Positions 3,891 through 5,493 of a DNA stretch of 5,493 nt are shown here, one piece after another. Within the stretch, counting starts at the first letter, position 1. The number at the start of each line of letters is the position of its first letter. Origin of the DNA: Solirubrobacteraceae bacterium (GTDB lineage: Bacteria > Actinomycetota > Thermoleophilia > Solirubrobacterales > Solirubrobacteraceae). The notes beneath the pieces are model-generated. The model did not search any database. It had not been told where the DNA came from and was given only the letters and a program-made list of their open reading frames with translations. The translations under genes and the position numbers were made by a program. The stretch lies in the NCBI GenBank assembly GCA_025455895.1, contig JALOLQ010000123.1:1-5493 (forward strand), in the 5' to 3' direction.

Positions 3891-5207
3891 ATGACCGAGC
3901 CGTCCGCCCGCCCCGAGGGCATCGCCGGAAGCGCGCTGCCCGGCCCGTTCCCGGTCGGCACGTGGGCGAAGGGCTTCCAGGCCTTCCTGCGCGCCCGCCC
4001 GCGCGTGCAGCTGTTCGGCGAGGTGTGGAACCTGCGCGTGTCGAAGGCCCGCGCCTACTTCGAGCTGCGCGACGCCGAGGGCGCGGTCTCGTGCGCGCTC
4101 TGGCGCACGCGGCTCGACGCACTCGGCCTGCCGGAGGGCGCGCTCGCCGACGGCACGCAGGTCGTGATCAGCGGCGGCCCGGACTACTACCCCGGCAGCC
4201 GCACGGCCTCGCCGGGCTTCTCGTTCGACGTGACCGGTCTGCGGATCGCCGGCGAGGGCGACCTGCTCGCCCAGCTCGCCGAGCTGCGCCGTCGGCTGGA
4301 CGCCGAGGGGCTGTTCGAGCCGCAGAAGACGCTGCCGCGTCCGGCGCTGCCGGCCGTGATCGGCGTCGTCACCGGCGAGGGCGGCAAGGCCCGTGACGAC
4401 GTGCTCGCCGGGCTGCGGCGCCGCGGCTGGGGCGGGCGCCTGGTGTGGGCCTTCGCCCCGGTGCAGGACCGCCGCGCGGCGCCCGCGATCACGCGCGCCC
4501 TCCAGGACCTGGCCGCCGCCCCCGAGGTCGAGGTGATCGTCGTCGCCCGCGGCGGCGGCTCGCTCGCGGACCTCTTCGCCTTCTGCGACGAGACGCTGTG
4601 CCGGACCGTCGCGCTGCTGCGCGTCCCGGTGATCGCGAGCGTCGGGCATCACACCGACCGCACGCTGATCGACGACGTCGCCGCCGTCAGCTGCTCCACC
4701 CCCACGCACGCGGCCGAGGCCGCCGTGCGGCTCGACGTGGCCGGCGCCCACGCCGCGGCCGCCGGCGCCGCGACCGCCCTGCAGCGCCACGGGCGCCGCG
4801 CGATCGTCGAGCGCGCCCGGCGGCTCTCGCACCTCGGCCGGGTCCCGGGCGAGCACGTCGCCCGCCACCGGCGCGACCTGCACCAGCGGCTGCGCGAGCT
4901 GCGCGCCGCCTCGGGCCGGCGCACGGCCGAGGGCCGTGACCTGACGCGGACGCGCGGGGTCGTGCTGCGGCGCAAGGCGACCGCCGCGGCGGGCGCCGAC
5001 GCGCAGGCGCGGCGCCGGGCGCTCGAGGGCTTCGCGCTCGCGCTCGGGGCGCACGACCCGCGCCGCGTGCTCGAGCGCGGGTACGCGATGGTGGACGACG
5101 GCGCGGGCGCGGTGATCACCGGCGTCGAGGCCGCCCGGGCGGCCGGCCGCGTGCGCATCACCTTCGCCGACGGCTCCGCCGCTGCGAGGATCGAGGAGGA
5201 GACATGA
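3891..5207 (+). CDS. xseA: Exodeoxyribonuclease VII large subunit
   Basis: Catalytic subunit of exonuclease VII, which degrades single-stranded DNA from both ends to short oligonucleotides and works in DNA repair as a complex with several XseB subunits. The 438-residue length is normal. An N-terminal OB-fold (about 38-120) begins VQLFGEVWNLRVSKARAYFELRD and includes AVSCALWRTRL. The catalytic domain shows ARGGGSLADLFAFCDE (R220, G221-G223, D233, E234), PVIASVGHHTDRTLIDDVAA (from 246; H253, D256) and STPTHAAEAA. A long Arg/Ala-rich helical region (about 280-390) is the coiled-coil arm, and DPRRVLERGYAMV plus FADGSAAARI form the usual C-terminal cap. Several normally conserved positions differ (see findings). 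The start is the ATG at 3891; a GTG directly before it is an alternative, and the longer open frame upstream overlaps the previous gene. The stop overlaps xseB (ATGA). Confidence 0.96.
   Translation: MTEPSARPEGIAGSALPGPFPVGTWAKGFQAFLRARPRVQLFGEVWNLRVSKARAYFELRDAEGAVSCALWRTRLDALGLPEGALADGTQVVISGGPDYYPGSRTASPGFSFDVTGLRIAGEGDLLAQLAELRRRLDAEGLFEPQKTLPRPALPAVIGVVTGEGGKARDDVLAGLRRRGWGGRLVWAFAPVQDRRAAPAITRALQDLAAAPEVEVIVVARGGGSLADLFAFCDETLCRTVALLRVPVIASVGHHTDRTLIDDVAAVSCSTPTHAAEAAVRLDVAGAHAAAAGAATALQRHGRRAIVERARRLSHLGRVPGEHVARHRRDLHQRLRELRAASGRRTAEGRDLTRTRGVVLRRKATAAAGADAQARRRALEGFALALGAHDPRRVLERGYAMVDDGAGAVITGVEAARAAGRVRITFADGSAAARIEEET
5193..5200 (+). promoter_or_regulatory. Ribosome binding site of xseB
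   Basis: GAGGAGGA lies at the very end of xseA, 3-4 nt before the xseB ATG (5204). It is the strongest Shine-Dalgarno in the window, in contrast to xseA, which has none. Confidence 0.7.
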
Positions 5208-5452
5208 CCGACGCAGACGCCCCGCACACCTACGAGAGCGCGAGCGCCCGGCTCGAGGAGATCATCCGCCGGCTGGACTCCGGCGAGGCCGGGCTGCGCG
5301 AGACGCTCGACCTCGTCAAGGAGGGCCGCGGGCTCGTGGAGTACTGCGCCGGCGAGCTCGAAGCGGTCAGCCGCGGCCTCGAGGAGCTCCGGCTCGACGA
5401 GCTCGTCGCGCGGCTCGAGACCCAGACCCCATCCGACCAGGAGCCCGTATGA
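5204..5452 (+). CDS. xseB: Exodeoxyribonuclease VII small subunit
   Basis: An 82-residue, helical small subunit that binds the XseA coiled-coil arm to form active exonuclease VII in the cytoplasm. The family core is clear: YESASARLEEIIRRLDSGEAGLRETLDLVKEGRGLVEYCAGELEAVSRGLEEL (residues 10-62), with the typical RLEEII, LDSGE, L..TL.L..EG and C..EL positions. The length is normal (about 65-85 for the family), with a short acidic/Gln tail. The ATG overlaps the xseA stop, and the downstream gene overlaps its stop in the same way, so the subunits are made together. Nothing is unusual in the sequence. Confidence 0.95.
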   Translation: MTDADAPHTYESASARLEEIIRRLDSGEAGLRETLDLVKEGRGLVEYCAGELEAVSRGLEELRLDELVARLETQTPSDQEPV

Positions 5453-5493
5453 CCCTCTACGACCGGATCGCCGAGCTGCCGCTGACGATCGAG
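5449..5493 (+). CDS. Start of an unidentified gene, 3'-truncated
   Basis: Fifteen codons (MTLYDRIAELPLTIE) open to the window edge. The ATG overlaps the xseB stop (ATGA), and AGGAG at 5439-5443 lies 5 nt upstream, so this is a genuine translation start in the same operon. Too little sequence is present to name a family. There is no sign of a signal peptide in these residues. Confidence 0.75.
   Translation, partial: MTLYDRIAELPLTIE

Noticed and set aside
3831..5227. Long minus-strand open frames opposite xseA
   Set aside because: They are composition-driven shadows: the plus strand encodes a clear full-length XseA and XseB, and the antisense translations match no family.

Overview
The window is very GC-rich, densely packed bacterial chromosome. 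The gene families point to an actinobacterium, most likely of the Thermoleophilia (Solirubrobacterales/Patulibacter-Conexibacter type): a PspA-PspAA pair, an NlpC/P60-like secreted protein with an actinobacterial-style catalytic region, and XseA with motif variants I associate from memory with that lineage. The taxonomic call is an inference and should be tested by search.

Layout. Positions 1-1043 (+) hold a 5'-truncated PspA/IM30 envelope-stress protein and a translationally coupled PspAA partner. Converging on them from the minus strand (2126 down to 1051) are a secreted NlpC/P60-like peptidoglycan hydrolase and a small cupin. The 261-bp divergent region 2127-2387 is the main regulatory segment. 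On its minus side it carries what I read as a complete cyclic di-AMP riboswitch (ydaO/yuaA class, 2267 down to 2146) directly in front of the hydrolase gene, with a plausible promoter that would start transcription almost exactly at the aptamer's 5' edge. On the plus side it contains several GC-rich inverted repeats and a TANNNT -10 box a few bases before the next start codon. From 2388 rightwards runs a plus-strand cluster: a lipoprotein with cell-wall-binding (CWB2-type) repeats, an uncharacterised 93-residue protein, xseA and xseB (the two subunits of exonuclease VII), and the first 15 codons of another gene. Most junctions in it are 4-bp start/stop overlaps.

How it fits together. The left two thirds is about the cell envelope: PspA/PspAA membrane maintenance, a cell-wall hydrolase under predicted c-di-AMP control, and a lipoprotein expected to touch the wall. 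c-di-AMP reports on osmotic and wall status in Gram-positives, so riboswitch control of a wall hydrolase makes sense. The right third is DNA repair (exonuclease VII). Three genes (cupin, lipoprotein, xseA) lack a good Shine-Dalgarno and instead have TANNNT 6-9 bases before the start, suggesting leaderless transcripts. Genes inside the clusters (pspAA, xseB, last gene) have clear purine-rich ribosome sites and overlapping starts.

I see no tRNA, rRNA, CRISPR array, insertion sequence or other mobile element. The riboswitch is the most valuable non-coding feature. I found no convincing evidence of a wholly new multi-gene system.
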